From Halobacteriales archaeon QS_1_68_20 (GTDB lineage: Archaea; Halobacteriota; Halobacteria; Halobacteriales; PXRE01): DNA of 64,000 bases. Below are positions 8,134-16,851 of this stretch, one piece after another. Below the pieces are notes generated by a model. It was not told where the DNA came from. It saw only the letters and a program-made list of their open reading frames with translations, and made no database searches. Positions within the stretch are counted from its first letter, which is position 1, and every line of letters starts with the position of its first letter. A program made the position numbers and the translations under genes. The stretch lies in assembly GCA_003021085.1 (NCBI GenBank), contig PXRE01000034.1:1-64000 (forward strand), in the 5' to 3' direction.

Positions 8134-8723
8134 TGGACGACCCGCGGATCACGGAGGTTGCGGGATCCGGCGTCCCCATCTACGGCGACGACGTCGACAC
8201 CGACCGGATCCTCCCGGCGCGGTTCCTGAAGGAGACGACCTTCGAGAACATGGCCGACTACCTGTTCTACGACGCCCGCCGGGACGAGGACGGGTTCAAC
8301 GACCACCCGCTCAACCGCTTCCCGGATGCGGAGATCGCGGTCGTCAACGAGAACTTCGGGTGTGGGTCCTCTCGCGAGCACGCCCCGCAGGCGATGTTGC
8401 GCTGGGGCATCGACGGCGTCGTCGGCGAGTCCTTCGCGGAGATCTTCGCGGACAACTGTAAGTCCCTGGGAGTTCCCACCGCGACCGCGGACGCCGAAAC
8501 CGTCGAAGACCTGCAGGCCTGGATCGAGGCCAACCCCGACGGCGAGATACCCATCGACGTGGAAGCGGAGACGGTCACCTACGGCGGAGAAACGGTCGCC
8601 GTCGACATCGACGACGCGACCCGGGAAGCGCTTGTCGACGGAATCTGGGACACGACCGCGCTGATGCGGGCCAACGTAAACCGCGTGGCCGAGACGGCCG
8701 CCTCGCTCCCCTACGTCGACTAG
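8133..8723 (+). CDS. leuD: 3-isopropylmalate dehydratase, small subunit
   Basis: Swivel-domain partner of LeuC. GDDVDTDRILPARFL near the N-terminus and NFGCGSSREHAPQAM near residues 73-87 are the family signatures. 196 residues, slightly longer than thermophile homologues, with an acidic C-terminal half. The stop codon overlaps the stop of the convergent gene at 8720. Confidence 0.96.
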   Translation: MDDPRITEVAGSGVPIYGDDVDTDRILPARFLKETTFENMADYLFYDARRDEDGFNDHPLNRFPDAEIAVVNENFGCGSSREHAPQAMLRWGIDGVVGESFAEIFADNCKSLGVPTATADAETVEDLQAWIEANPDGEIPIDVEAETVTYGGETVAVDIDDATREALVDGIWDTTALMRANVNRVAETAASLPYVD

Positions 8724-9250
8724 GCGGACGCCAGCACGTCGAAGGAGTCCGGGGTCGCCCGGTCGACGTGCTTCAGGAGCAGGGTCGCCTGCCGCCGGTA
8801 GGCGTCGGCCTCGTCGTCCGGACTCCGGTAGCGTTCAAAGGCATGCAGGAGAGCCAGTGCCATCAGCACGCAGTCAGCCACGTCGAATTCGAGCGTCATC
8901 GAGCGGTTCCGCCGCCGGACCCCCTCCAGTGGGCACTCTAGTGAGACTTCGAGGCCGACGGCCGCGTACTCGATCTGCCTCGGGACGGCCCCGTCCGTCG
9001 AGAGACGCCGGAGCGCGACCCGCGCGCGCTCACAGTCCGCTTCGTCGACGGTGATCGCCACCGACCGACCGGCGCTGGGCCGTGGCCGCGATTCGCTGGT
9101 GTGGTGCAGGAGGTACTGCGTCAGCGTCCGTTTCCGGGTCGCCTCCGGACCCTCCGCCTCGACAGACCGGGGAAGTTGCCCCCCAACCGCGTTCGCACTC
9201 CTCCCCATAGCAGACCTGGTACCGTCAGTCGTGTACTGCTCCCCTGTCAT
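8720..9250 (-). CDS. Uncharacterised haloarchaeal protein
   Basis: Start taken as ATG 9250; ATG 9265 in frame is also possible. 176 residues with no membrane segment. The middle has alternating hydrophobic strands (SVAITVDEADCERARVALRRL, MTLEFDVADCVLMALALLHAF) and the C-terminus is helical. I do not recognise the family. It is convergent with leuD and divergent from leuB, sharing the A+T-rich region at 9317-9332. Not obviously part of leucine synthesis. Confidence 0.6.
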   Translation of the reverse strand: MTGEQYTTDGTRSAMGRSANAVGGQLPRSVEAEGPEATRKRTLTQYLLHHTSESRPRPSAGRSVAITVDEADCERARVALRRLSTDGAVPRQIEYAAVGLEVSLECPLEGVRRRNRSMTLEFDVADCVLMALALLHAFERYRSPDDEADAYRRQATLLLKHVDRATPDSFDVLASA

Positions 9251-9316
9251 GCCTACTCCGTACAAGTACGGCCAGGGGGGTTACCCTACCGGGTGAAGGG
9301 GTCCCCGAGGGGCGAA

Positions 9317-9332
9317 ACATAATATATAAAAC
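9317..9332. promoter_or_regulatory. A+T-rich promoter core between 8720-9250 and leuB
   Basis: CATAATATATAAAAC is the only A+T-rich block in the 233-base divergent gap and contains TATATAAA (9323-9330). Read on the plus strand it would start a leuB transcript near 9354, leaving an untranslated leader of about 130 bases. It could also serve the minus-strand gene. Confidence 0.5.
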
Positions 9333-9483
9333 TTTCCATCCCTGGCAGTTCGACTCGGGTTCCACCGAGTGATACAACCGATAGTGGTTGTTCTATTGGG
9401 GTCGGTTACGCAGGGCGGCCTCCGTCGTGAGTATCGCCTGTTACACCGACACCCTGATTCCGCCGGGGGTCCGATGGACGACG

Positions 9484-10461
9484 ATGACTCACGAGGTCGC
9501 GGTGATCCCCGGCGACGGAATCGGTCGGGGGGTCGTCCCGTCGGCGGTGGACGTACTGGAAGCGACCGAGGCCGACCTGACGTTCGTCCACGACGAGGCC
9601 GGTGACGCCGTCGCAACAGAGTGCGGCGACCCGCTCCCGGCGGAGACGGCCGACCTCGCCCGGCGGGCCGACGCTACGCTGTTCGGGGCCGCCGGCGAGA
9701 CGGCGGCCGAGGTCGTGTTGCCGCTCCGTTCTGCGGTGGACTCGTTCGTCAACGTCCGGCCCGCCCGCGCGTACCCTGGCGTCGACGCGCTCCATCCCGA
9801 CGTGGACGTCGTCTTCCTCCGGGAGAACACCGAAGGGGTGTACGTCGGCGACGAGACCCGCGAGGACGGCCGCGCCACGCTTACCCGCGTCGTGACCGCA
9901 GACGCCTCCCGCAAACTCGCCGAGTTCGCCTGCGAGTTCGTCGCCGAGCGCGGGTTCGACGGACTCACGGTCGCACACAAGGCCAACGTCATGCAGGAGA
10001 CGGACGGCTTGTTCCTCGAAACGGTCGAAGCAGTCGCCGACGAGCGCGGGGTCGCGGTCGACCCGGTGTTGATGGACGCACTGGCGACCCACCTCTGTCT
10101 GCATCCCGAGGAGTACGACGTTATCGTGACGCCCAATCTGGCCGGTGACGTGCTGTCGGACCTGGCCGCCGGACTCGTCGGGGGGCTCGGCCTCCTGCCC
10201 AGCGCCAACCTCGGCGACGAGCGCGGCCTGTTCGAACCCGTCCACGGGACGGCACCGGACATCGCCGGCGAAGGGGTCGCCAACCCCGTCGCGGCCGTGC
10301 TCTCGGCCGCGATGATGCTGGAGTTCCTGGGTTACGACGAGGAGGGCGAACGCGTCCGGACCGCCGTGGAGGACGTGCTGGCGGACGGGCCGCGGACGCC
10401 GGACCTCGGTGGAGAGGCAGGTACCGACGAGGTCACCGGGGCCATCGTCGAGCGACTCTGA
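9484..10461 (+). CDS. leuB: 3-isopropylmalate dehydrogenase
   Basis: NAD-dependent oxidative decarboxylation of 3-isopropylmalate, the last specific step before transamination to leucine. [12 protein letters not shown] opens the Rossmann-like fold, [11 protein letters not shown] is the substrate loop, and [25 protein letters not shown] plus the [15 protein letters not shown] cofactor region are intact. ATG 9484 was chosen because the protein then begins [12 protein letters not shown], the normal position of this motif; open frame upstream has no good start. 325 residues, shorter than bacterial enzymes (about 360) as usual in archaea. Confidence 0.95.
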   Translation: MTHEVAVIPGDGIGRGVVPSAVDVLEATEADLTFVHDEAGDAVATECGDPLPAETADLARRADATLFGAAGETAAEVVLPLRSAVDSFVNVRPARAYPGVDALHPDVDVVFLRENTEGVYVGDETREDGRATLTRVVTADASRKLAEFACEFVAERGFDGLTVAHKANVMQETDGLFLETVEAVADERGVAVDPVLMDALATHLCLHPEEYDVIVTPNLAGDVLSDLAAGLVGGLGLLPSANLGDERGLFEPVHGTAPDIAGEGVANPVAAVLSAAMMLEFLGYDEEGERVRTAVEDVLADGPRTPDLGGEAGTDEVTGAIVERL

Positions 10462-10541
10462 TCGGTAGTGGACGGCGCTAGAGACCATCGTTCACTGCCG
10501 TCACCGCGGAATACATACGCCTCCCGACCATACCGGCGAGC

Positions 10542-11087
10542 ATGAGAGACGTGGAAACAGCGACGTTCGGCGGCGGGTGCTTCTGGTGCGTCGAGGCGGC
10601 CCTGAAAGAACTCCACGGCGTCGAGGCCGTCACCTCGGGGTACGCCGGCGGCCACTCGGACGATCCGACGTACAGAGAGGTCTGCTCGGGCAAGACGGGC
10701 CACGCCGAGGTCGTCCAGGTCGAGTACGACCCCGACCGACTCGGGTACGAGGACCTGCTGGAGGTGTTTTTCACCATCCACGACCCGACGCAACTCAACC
10801 GCCAGGGGCCGGACGTGGGTACGCAGTACCGGTCCATCGTCCTGTACCACGACGACCGCCAGCGCGAACTGGTCGAGGCGTACGTCGAGACGCTGGAGGA
10901 GGAGGACGTCTACGACGACGAGATCGTCACCGAGATCGAACCCCTGGAGCGGTTCTACGAGGCCGAGGAGAAACACCAGGACTACTTCGAGAAGAACCCC
11001 AACGACGCCTACTGCACGATGAACGCGGCGCCGAAGGTGGAGAAGGTCCGCGAGAAGTTCGCCGAGAAGGTCGCGGCCGGCGACTGA
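10542..11087 (+). CDS. msrA: Peptide methionine sulfoxide reductase A
   Basis: Repairs S-methionine sulfoxide. The catalytic Cys is at residue 13 in FGGGCFWCVEAAL, followed by GVEAVTSGYAGG and GHAEVVQVEYDP. 181 residues, full length. Weak box ACATAC about 27 bases before ATG 10542 suggests leaderless expression on its own promoter. A T6 run (11124-11129) after the stop may act as terminator and also lies at the promoter position for the next gene. Confidence 0.95.
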   Translation: MRDVETATFGGGCFWCVEAALKELHGVEAVTSGYAGGHSDDPTYREVCSGKTGHAEVVQVEYDPDRLGYEDLLEVFFTIHDPTQLNRQGPDVGTQYRSIVLYHDDRQRELVEAYVETLEEEDVYDDEIVTEIEPLERFYEAEEKHQDYFEKNPNDAYCTMNAAPKVEKVREKFAEKVAAGD

Positions 11088-11154
11088 ACCGACCCCTGTT
11101 TTCGCGCCGTCACCGCCCGAACGTTTTTTGTCCACCTGCCGAGACGACCGTGAC

Positions 11155-12134
11155 GTGCGTTCCACGGTTCGGCGGTTCGTGGCCGCCCTCTGTGTCCTGG
11201 CGCTGGTAACCTTCCTTGCCACCGCGGCGGTGGGAACCGTCCTCCTCCAGGCGAGCGGGACGGCACCTGCTCCCGTCGAGCCGAAACAGCTGGCGTACGA
11301 CGAACCGCCCCAGGAGGTCGTGGCCGATGCACTGTACAACCTCCAGGCGGCCGAGTACACGCTGGACGTGCGCAACGTCGACACCGGCGACCGGGCCGAC
11401 GTGAGCCTCCGCGAAGGGACGGGCCGGCAGTACGACGCGGAGGGGCCGGTGACGACGCTGGTGATGCACGTCGAGGTGGACAACCCGGCCAGGCGGTACG
11501 CCTCGTCGATAGCGATGCCGGCGCTCACCGGCAGCGAGGACGTGAAAATCCGGTACTACGGGGATCGACGTTCGTCGGCTATCAGTACACGCCGCGGCCG
11601 GTGGACGGGTCCACGGGCTGGGAGTCGGACCGCGGACTCGGGTACCGACCGATGCGGAATCAACTCGGCCCGACCGAAGGCCTCCGTGAGGCCGACGCGA
11701 CGGTCGTCGCGAACGACGAGACGACGTACGTCGCGCGGATCACCGACGACAGGATTGCGACCCAGGCCGGCCACGAAGGGACCCCCGGCCTGTTCGGGAC
11801 GACCGACCCGCCGTTGTCGGGCGCGAACGCCGACTTCACCGTCGTCGTCGACAAGCGGACCGGCCACGTCCGGAGCGCGACGTACCGCTACTACCACGCC
11901 GGCGGCGACCGCTCGATCACGACGACCCACGAGTTCAGCGACTACGGCGACACCACCGTCGAGCGGCCGCTGGGGACGCTCCCGCCGAGTCCGCTGACGA
12001 TCCTGTACCGACTCGACCTCGGACTGTGGGCCGTCGACCTCCGGAACTGGGTCGGTGCAGTGCTGGGAGTGGGCGCGTTCGTGGGTTTCGCTGTTGCGAC
12101 GTATCGCACCTCCGGGCGGTGGTCGTCGTGGTAG
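11155..12134 (+). pseudogene. Membrane-anchored extracellular protein, frameshifted
   Basis: Starts at GTG 11155, about 28 bases after the GTTTTTTG box. One N-terminal helix (FVAALCVLALVTFLATAAVGTVLL), an extracellular part (VVADALYNLQAAEYTLDV) and a second helix near the C-terminus (WVGAVLGVGAFVGFAVATY). The frame breaks near 11563: reading RYYG then STFVGYQYTPRPVDG needs one more G in the GGGG run there. From 11566 the next frame continues to TAG 12134. The protein is paralogous in layout to the gene at 12128. Function unknown; the DALxNL-type ectodomain resembles haloarchaeal outer lipoprotein-like proteins. It may be intact if the missing base is a sequencing error. Confidence 0.6.
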
Positions 12135-12975
12135 ACCGCGAGCGACTGGCGACGTGGCGGGGGGACGCCGTCTTCGTCCTGAAGGGGTACGCCGTCGTCC
12201 TGAGCGTCGTCTGGTTGCTCGTGTTCGGTCTACTCGTCGCAGGGTACTTCGTGGGTCCGGCGCCGACGCCCGACCCCGAGACGCCGGCCATCGACTTCGA
12301 CGAGGCACCCGAAGAGGTGGCGGCCGACGCGGTGGCGCAACTGGATCACCGCGATCACACCGTCGAGAAGCGCCTCGTCCACGAGAACCTGACCGACGGA
12401 ACTGTGAGCGGTGGCATCGTGTACCGGTCCCGCGTGAACCACACGACCGAGCGGGTCCACATGCAGGTTACCCGACGGTGTTCGACGAGAGCTACACCAC
12501 GGCCGACGACCCCCACTACGTGTACTACGGGTCGGGGACTGCGACCTGGCAGCGGTACTGGTCGGACGGGGCGTGGGTCCGCATCGACGGGGCTGGTGGG
12601 ACCTACGTCGAGAACGAATCGGCTGTCGACGTCGACCCCGCGACGATACGGCAGAGCGAAGCGGTCGTCCGGTCGGAGAACGAGTCGACGATGGTCGTCG
12701 AGGTGACCGACGGGCCCACGCTGGACACGCTCGGCGACTCCGACGACGCCGAGGCCGAGTTGCTGTTCGTCGTCGAGAAGGGGCCGACGCCCCACCTCGC
12801 ACGGATCGAGTACACCGGGCAGTCTGAGAAGTTGGCCGTCGAAGTGACGCTCGACGTCGTGAACGTCGGCGCCTCGCCCGTCGAACACCCGGACGGGGTT
12901 CCACGCGCCGGCGCGACGAGTGCGTTCGAGCGGGCGTTCGCGGGCGCCGAACGCATCCTCGGGTGGGTGTTCTGA
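12128..12975 (+). pseudogene. Membrane-anchored extracellular protein, frameshifted paralogue
   Basis: GTG 12128 overlaps the stop of the preceding gene (GTGGTAG), so the pair is an operon. Residues 15-45 form one helix (VVLSVVWLLVFGLLVAGYFVG), then a Pro-rich spacer and an ectodomain with EEVAADAVAQLDHRDHTVEK, closely parallel to EEVVADALYNLQAAEYTLDV-like text in the neighbour. The frame is lost near 12465 after RVHMQ and resumes one base out at AGYPTVFDESYTT, running to TGA 12975. One missing base explains it. It lacks the second C-terminal helix of its neighbour. No function can be assigned. Confidence 0.6.
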
Positions 12976-12993
12976 TCCGGCCACTCCCTGGCC

Positions 12994-13022
12994 CTTATAT
13001 GCATCTGCCGTGATCATATAAG
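12994..13022. promoter_or_regulatory. Inverted repeat of TATA-like elements
   Basis: CTTATATG (12994-13001) and CATATAAG (13015-13022) are perfect inverted copies separated by 13 bases, in the A+T-rich gap before the zinc-ribbon gene. Each arm looks like a TATA box, so it could be a bidirectional promoter or an operator. Confidence 0.5.
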
Positions 13023-13107
13023 CCAATATAAGGCCACTAGCATGGTTAGACGGATAGGGAGGATATATGGGTTACCATTTTAAGGCCCGTCAGCGTAGGA
13101 TACGGTG

Positions 13108-13239
13108 ATGAAAGCGAAAATGGAATCCCGTTCTCCGGACCCGACCAGGGTGGCCGACGCCTGTCCCCGCTGTTCGACGTACGTCGTCAACGTTCAGGGC
13201 ATCCTCGACTGCCCGGACTGTGAGTGGACTGCGCGGTAA
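13108..13239 (+). CDS. Tiny single zinc-ribbon protein (43 aa)
   Basis: A 43-residue protein ending in one CPxC...CPDC pair (ACPRCSTYV, then LDCPDCEW), the four Cys spaced to bind one zinc. TTTTAA at 13077-13082 is 27 bases upstream of ATG 13108, supporting leaderless expression of exactly this ORF. Small CPxCG-type zinc-finger proteins are abundant in haloarchaea and several affect biofilm or swarming in Haloferax. The role of this one is unknown. Confidence 0.8.
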   Translation: MKAKMESRSPDPTRVADACPRCSTYVVNVQGILDCPDCEWTAR

Positions 13240-13510
13240 AACGGCATGGGATCACCCACCTCTCCTTTTGCCCGATTCATCGAATCATATATCCGTTGCT
13301 CGGTAATAAAAATCGGTGGAGAGTTCAATACCGGCTAGTGGTTTAAACTTCGAACCCCATATCCATTACAATCTTAACTATCTATATTCAATAGTAGTAG
13401 TCGTTCCGCGCGCGACGCGGGCGCACGCCCGCGCTTTCCGGCGATTTCTGCCGAAAGCTTTACCAGCGGAACTGGCCTATTCCAGCGCGATGACTCCCCG
13501 TCCCGTAGCC
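13240..13510. other. A+T-rich gap before topA, no gene seen
   Basis: Much lower G+C than its surroundings, with several TATA-like stretches (ATATATCC, TAATAAAAAT, TTTAAAC). A box GCTTTAC near 13458 lies about 28 bases before an ATG at 13490 that opens a 14-codon ORF overlapping the topA start, so the topA message probably begins there. No RNA gene or protein-coding gene could be supported. Confidence 0.5.
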
Positions 13511-13518
13511 GGAGGTGA
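13511..13518 (+). promoter_or_regulatory. Strong Shine-Dalgarno site for topA
   Basis: GGAGGTGA matches the anti-Shine-Dalgarno end of archaeal 16S rRNA over eight bases and sits 6 bases before ATG 13525. Most genes here look leaderless, so this is unusual and fixes the topA start. Confidence 0.75.
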
Positions 13519-13524
13519 GCCGCG

Positions 13525-16101
13525 ATGGAGCTGATAATCACCGAGAAGGACAACGCGGCGCGCCGCATCGCAGACATCCTGAGCGACGGCACCGCCAGCA
13601 CGGAGCGCGAGCGCGGCGTCAACGTCTACCGGTGGGGCGGCACCCGCGTCGTCGGGCTCTCGGGCCACGTCGTCGGCGTCGACTTCCCGCCGGAGTACAG
13701 CGACTGGCGGGACGTCGAACCGGTCGAACTCATCGACGCCGGCGTGGTCAAGTCGCCTACCCAGGACGACATCGTGGCGGCCCTGCGGTCGCTCTCCCGC
13801 CGCGCCGACCGCGTCGTCATCGCCACCGACTACGACCGCGAGGGCGAACTCATCGGCAAGGAGGCCTACGAGATCGTCCGCGAGGTGGCCGAGGACGTCC
13901 CCGTCGACCGGGTGCGGTTCTCCTCGATCACCCAGACCGAGGTCAAGAGCGCGTTCAACGACCCCGAGGAACTGGACTTCGACCTCGCGGCCGCCGGCGA
14001 GGCCCGGCAGGTGATCGACCTCGTCTGGGGCGCGTCGCTGACGCGGTTCCTGTCGCTGTCGGCCGGCCAGCTGGGCGACGACTTCATCTCCGTGGGACGG
14101 GTCCAGAGCCCGACGCTGAAACTGCTGGTCGACCGCGAGCGCGAGATCCGGGAGTTCGAACCCGACGACTACTGGGAACTGTACGCCGACCTCGCCAAGA
14201 ACTCCGCCGAGCGAAGCTCGGCTGATCCCCGAGAAGCCGAGGCTTCTCGGGACGACCCGGAGTTCGAGGCGCAGTACTTCTACGACGACGACGGTAGCGA
14301 GGCCGAGCGCGTCTGGGACGGGGACGTGGCCCAGGAGGTGTTCGAGGCGCTCCAGTCCGCCGACGCCGCGACGGTCCAGCGGGTCTCCCGGCGGACCCGG
14401 ACCGACCGCCCGCCGGCACCGTTCAACACCACGCAGTTCATTCGCGCGGCCGGCGCCCTGAACTACTCCGCCCAGCGGGCGATGAGCATCGCCGAGGACC
14501 TGTACACCGCGGGGTACATCACCTATCCGCGGACGGACAACACCGTCTACCCCGACGACCTGGACCCGGAGGCGCTGCTCGACGAGTTCGTCGGCCACCA
14601 CACCTTCGGCGAGGACGCCGAGTCGCTGCTTGAACTGGACATCGAACCGACCGAGGGCGACGAGGAGACGACCGATCACCCGCCGATCCACCCCACCGGG
14701 GAGATTCCGGCGCGGTCGGACCTCTCCGAGGACGAGTGGGAAGTCTACGAACTCGTCGTCCGGCGCTTCTTCGCCACCGTCGCGGAACCGGCCCGCTGGG
14801 AGCACCTCAAGGTCGTCGCGGAGGCCGCCGGCCAGCAACTCAAGGCAAACGGCAAGCGCCTGCTCGAACCGGGCTACCACGGCGTGTACCCGTACTTCTC
14901 GACCAGCGAGAACTACGTGCCCGATGTCGAGGAGGGCGAGCAGCTGGCGGTCGGGGACGTCCGCATGGAGGACAAGCAGACCCAGCCACCCCGTCGGTAC
15001 GGCCAGTCGCGACTGATCGAGACGATGGAGGATCTGGGTCTCGGGACGAAGGCGACCCGCCACAACATCATCGAGAAACTGTACGACCGCGGGTACGTCG
15101 AGGACGACCCGCCGCGGCCGACCCAACTCGCCATGGCGGTCGTGGAGGCGGCCGAGGAGTACGCCGACCACGTCGTCAGCGAGGAGATGACCCGGCAACT
15201 CGAGGAGGACATGACCGCCATCGCGGAGGGCGAGGCCAGTTACGAGGACGTGACCGAGCAGTCCCGCGAGATGCTGGCGAAGGTCTTCGACGAGTTGACC
15301 GACTCCCGCGACGAGGTCGGCGAGCACCTCCGGGAGTCGTTGAAGGCCGACAAGACCCTCGGGCCGTGCCCGGACAGCGGCGACGACCTGCTGGTCCGCC
15401 AGAGCAGGCGCGGGTCGTACTTCGTCGGGTGTGACGGCTACCCCGACTGCACGTATACCCTCCCGCTCCCGAGCAAGGGCAAACCGCTGGTCATGGAGAA
15501 GGAGTGCGAGAAACACGGTCTCCGGCACGTCAAGATGCTCGCCGGGCGGAACACGTTCGTCCACGGGTGCCCGCTGTGCAAGGCCGAGGAGGCCGACGAG
15601 CAGGACGACGAGGTCATCGGACCGTGTCCCGAGTGCAGGGAAGGCGCGGCGACGGAGTCACCGCGAGGCGAAGGCGGTGAAACCGCCGAAGCGGGCGGCG
15701 AACTCGCCATCAAGCACCTCCGCTCGGGGTCGCGGCTCGTGGGCTGCACCCGTTACCCCGACTGTGACTACTCGGTCCCGTTGCCCCGCCGGGGCGAAGT
15801 CGAAGTGACCGACGCCATCTGCGAGGAGCACGACCTGCCCGAACTGATCGTCCACGACGGCGACGAGCCCTGGGACCTCGGCTGTCCGATCTGTAACTAC
15901 CGGGAGTACCAGGCCCGCGAGAGCGAGTCCGGCACGGACCTGGAGACGCTGGACGGCGTCGGCGAGAAGACCGCCGAGAAACTGGTCAACGCCGGCGTCG
16001 AGAGCGTCGACGACCTCCGGGACGCCGACCCCGAGGCCGTCGCCGGTGACGTCGACGGCGTGAGTGCCGAGCGGGTGCGGGAGTGGCAGGCGAAGGCCTG
16101 A
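13525..16101 (+). CDS. topA: DNA topoisomerase I (type IA)
   Basis: Relaxes negative supercoils by a transient 5'-phosphotyrosine break. The N-terminal Toprim domain carries ATDYDREGELIG near residues 100-111. The active-site Tyr is near 334 in GYITYPRTDN, followed by HPPIHPTG and GLGTKATRHNIIEKL. After about residue 605 come three Cys4 zinc ribbons (CPDSG/CDGYPDC, CEKHG/CPLCK, CPECRE/CTRYPDC and a further CEEH/CPIC pair), then a C-terminal helix-hairpin-helix (LDGVGEKTAEKLVNAGV). 858 residues. Two segments, near residues 228-243 and 709-722, are low-complexity and encoded by DNA palindromes absent from the conserved core. Confidence 0.96.
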   Translation: MELIITEKDNAARRIADILSDGTASTERERGVNVYRWGGTRVVGLSGHVVGVDFPPEYSDWRDVEPVELIDAGVVKSPTQDDIVAALRSLSRRADRVVIATDYDREGELIGKEAYEIVREVAEDVPVDRVRFSSITQTEVKSAFNDPEELDFDLAAAGEARQVIDLVWGASLTRFLSLSAGQLGDDFISVGRVQSPTLKLLVDREREIREFEPDDYWELYADLAKNSAERSSADPREAEASRDDPEFEAQYFYDDDGSEAERVWDGDVAQEVFEALQSADAATVQRVSRRTRTDRPPAPFNTTQFIRAAGALNYSAQRAMSIAEDLYTAGYITYPRTDNTVYPDDLDPEALLDEFVGHHTFGEDAESLLELDIEPTEGDEETTDHPPIHPTGEIPARSDLSEDEWEVYELVVRRFFATVAEPARWEHLKVVAEAAGQQLKANGKRLLEPGYHGVYPYFSTSENYVPDVEEGEQLAVGDVRMEDKQTQPPRRYGQSRLIETMEDLGLGTKATRHNIIEKLYDRGYVEDDPPRPTQLAMAVVEAAEEYADHVVSEEMTRQLEEDMTAIAEGEASYEDVTEQSREMLAKVFDELTDSRDEVGEHLRESLKADKTLGPCPDSGDDLLVRQSRRGSYFVGCDGYPDCTYTLPLPSKGKPLVMEKECEKHGLRHVKMLAGRNTFVHGCPLCKAEEADEQDDEVIGPCPECREGAATESPRGEGGETAEAGGELAIKHLRSGSRLVGCTRYPDCDYSVPLPRRGEVEVTDAICEEHDLPELIVHDGDEPWDLGCPICNYREYQARESESGTDLETLDGVGEKTAEKLVNAGVESVDDLRDADPEAVAGDVDGVSAERVREWQAKA
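14206..14251. repeat. Paired palindromes inside topA
   Basis: Two adjacent hairpins: GCCGAGC-GAA-GCTCGGC (14206-14222) and CCCGAGAAGCC-GA-GGCTTCTCGGG (14228-14251, 11-bp perfect arms). They encode the low-complexity piece AERSSADPREAEASR in the topoisomerase. A weaker pair (TCACCGC/GCGGTGA and GGCGGT-GAA-ACCGCC) lies at 15658-15687 in the zinc-ribbon linker. Confidence 0.85.
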
Positions 16102-16464
16102 CTACTCCTCGCCCGACCGGTCTTCGCCTTCTAGATGCTCGCGTGCCCAGTCTGACAGCGACTCCCACCCGGTCGCCTCGCCCACCTCCTCCAGCACCTC
16201 GCCGAGTTCCTCCTTTGCGCCGACCGACCGTTCGGTCTCCGGGGCAGGTTCCAGGCGCTTCATGTCCTCGTTGACCTTGGCGGCGAACACCTTGTCGTCG
16301 GGTTCCGAGTAGAAGTACGGCTGGGTCTTGTCGTCGCCGATGTACTGGACGTCGTCGCGTTCGTAGTCCTGGAACCCGTAGTCGGGAAACCGGTCGGCGC
16401 CGGAGGGGGCGTAGCTCAGGGGTCCGTTACGGGATCGATCCGGAAAAGCCGTCTGCCGACTCAT
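16102..16464 (-). CDS. Conserved acidic haloarchaeal protein
   Basis: 120 residues, soluble and acidic, with an aromatic-rich N-terminal half (FPDYGFQDYERDDVQYIG, QPYFYSEPDDKVF) and a helical C-terminal half. No metal-binding or catalytic motif is visible. It is convergent with topA, the stops being adjacent. The haloarchaeal codon pattern and clean start (MSRQTAFPDRS) make it a real gene of unknown function. Confidence 0.7.
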   Translation of the reverse strand: MSRQTAFPDRSRNGPLSYAPSGADRFPDYGFQDYERDDVQYIGDDKTQPYFYSEPDDKVFAAKVNEDMKRLEPAPETERSVGAKEELGEVLEEVGEATGWESLSDWAREHLEGEDRSGEE

Positions 16465-16494
16465 TTGTGATCGGAGCCTGGACTACGGTACACC

Positions 16495-16773
16495 TCACTC
16501 GGCGTACAGCGAGTAGAGGATGACGCCGAACCCCAGGATCGTCAGGGCGCTCTCGACGGTGAGCGCGTAGTCCTGGTGCCCCAGTAGCACCTGGTCCACG
16601 GCGCCGGCCACCAGTGCGCCGAGGGTGACGACGGCGAACCCCAGCGCCAGCACCCCGAGCGGCCGGGCGCCAGTGCGTCGGTAGGCCTTGTGCGCGTAGT
16701 AGGTCACGAGGCCACCCATCACCAGCGAGAGCGTCTTGAACGCGACGACGGCGGAGGTGACGAGTTCGCTCAC
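16495..16773 (-). CDS. Small three-helix membrane protein (DUF7521-like)
   Basis: 92 residues with three hydrophobic helices (VAFKTLSLVMGGLVTYYA, LGVLALGFAVVTLGALVAG, ALTILGFGVILYSLY) separated by a basic cytoplasmic-looking loop (HKAYRRTGARP). The pattern matches the gene at 44331, which pairs with an HTH gene; this copy has none next to it. The DUF number is from memory. Likely a signalling or regulatory membrane partner, function not established. Confidence 0.75.
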   Translation of the reverse strand: MSELVTSAVVAFKTLSLVMGGLVTYYAHKAYRRTGARPLGVLALGFAVVTLGALVAGAVDQVLLGHQDYALTVESALTILGFGVILYSLYAE

Positions 16774-16851
16774 GATGCCACCCCCGTCGGCCGTCGATTG
16801 CCGGTCCGTCTGCGCCCCGAGTCGCGCCGGTCAGTCGGCCGGGTCGTGGAG

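Noticed and set aside
9388-9484. Earlier leuB start (TTG 9388)
   Set aside because: It would add 32 residues before the conserved [12 protein letters not shown] start, of non-haloarchaeal composition.
11124-11129. T6 run as a pure msrA terminator
   Set aside because: It sits exactly at promoter distance from GTG 11155, so its main role cannot be decided; kept only as a remark.
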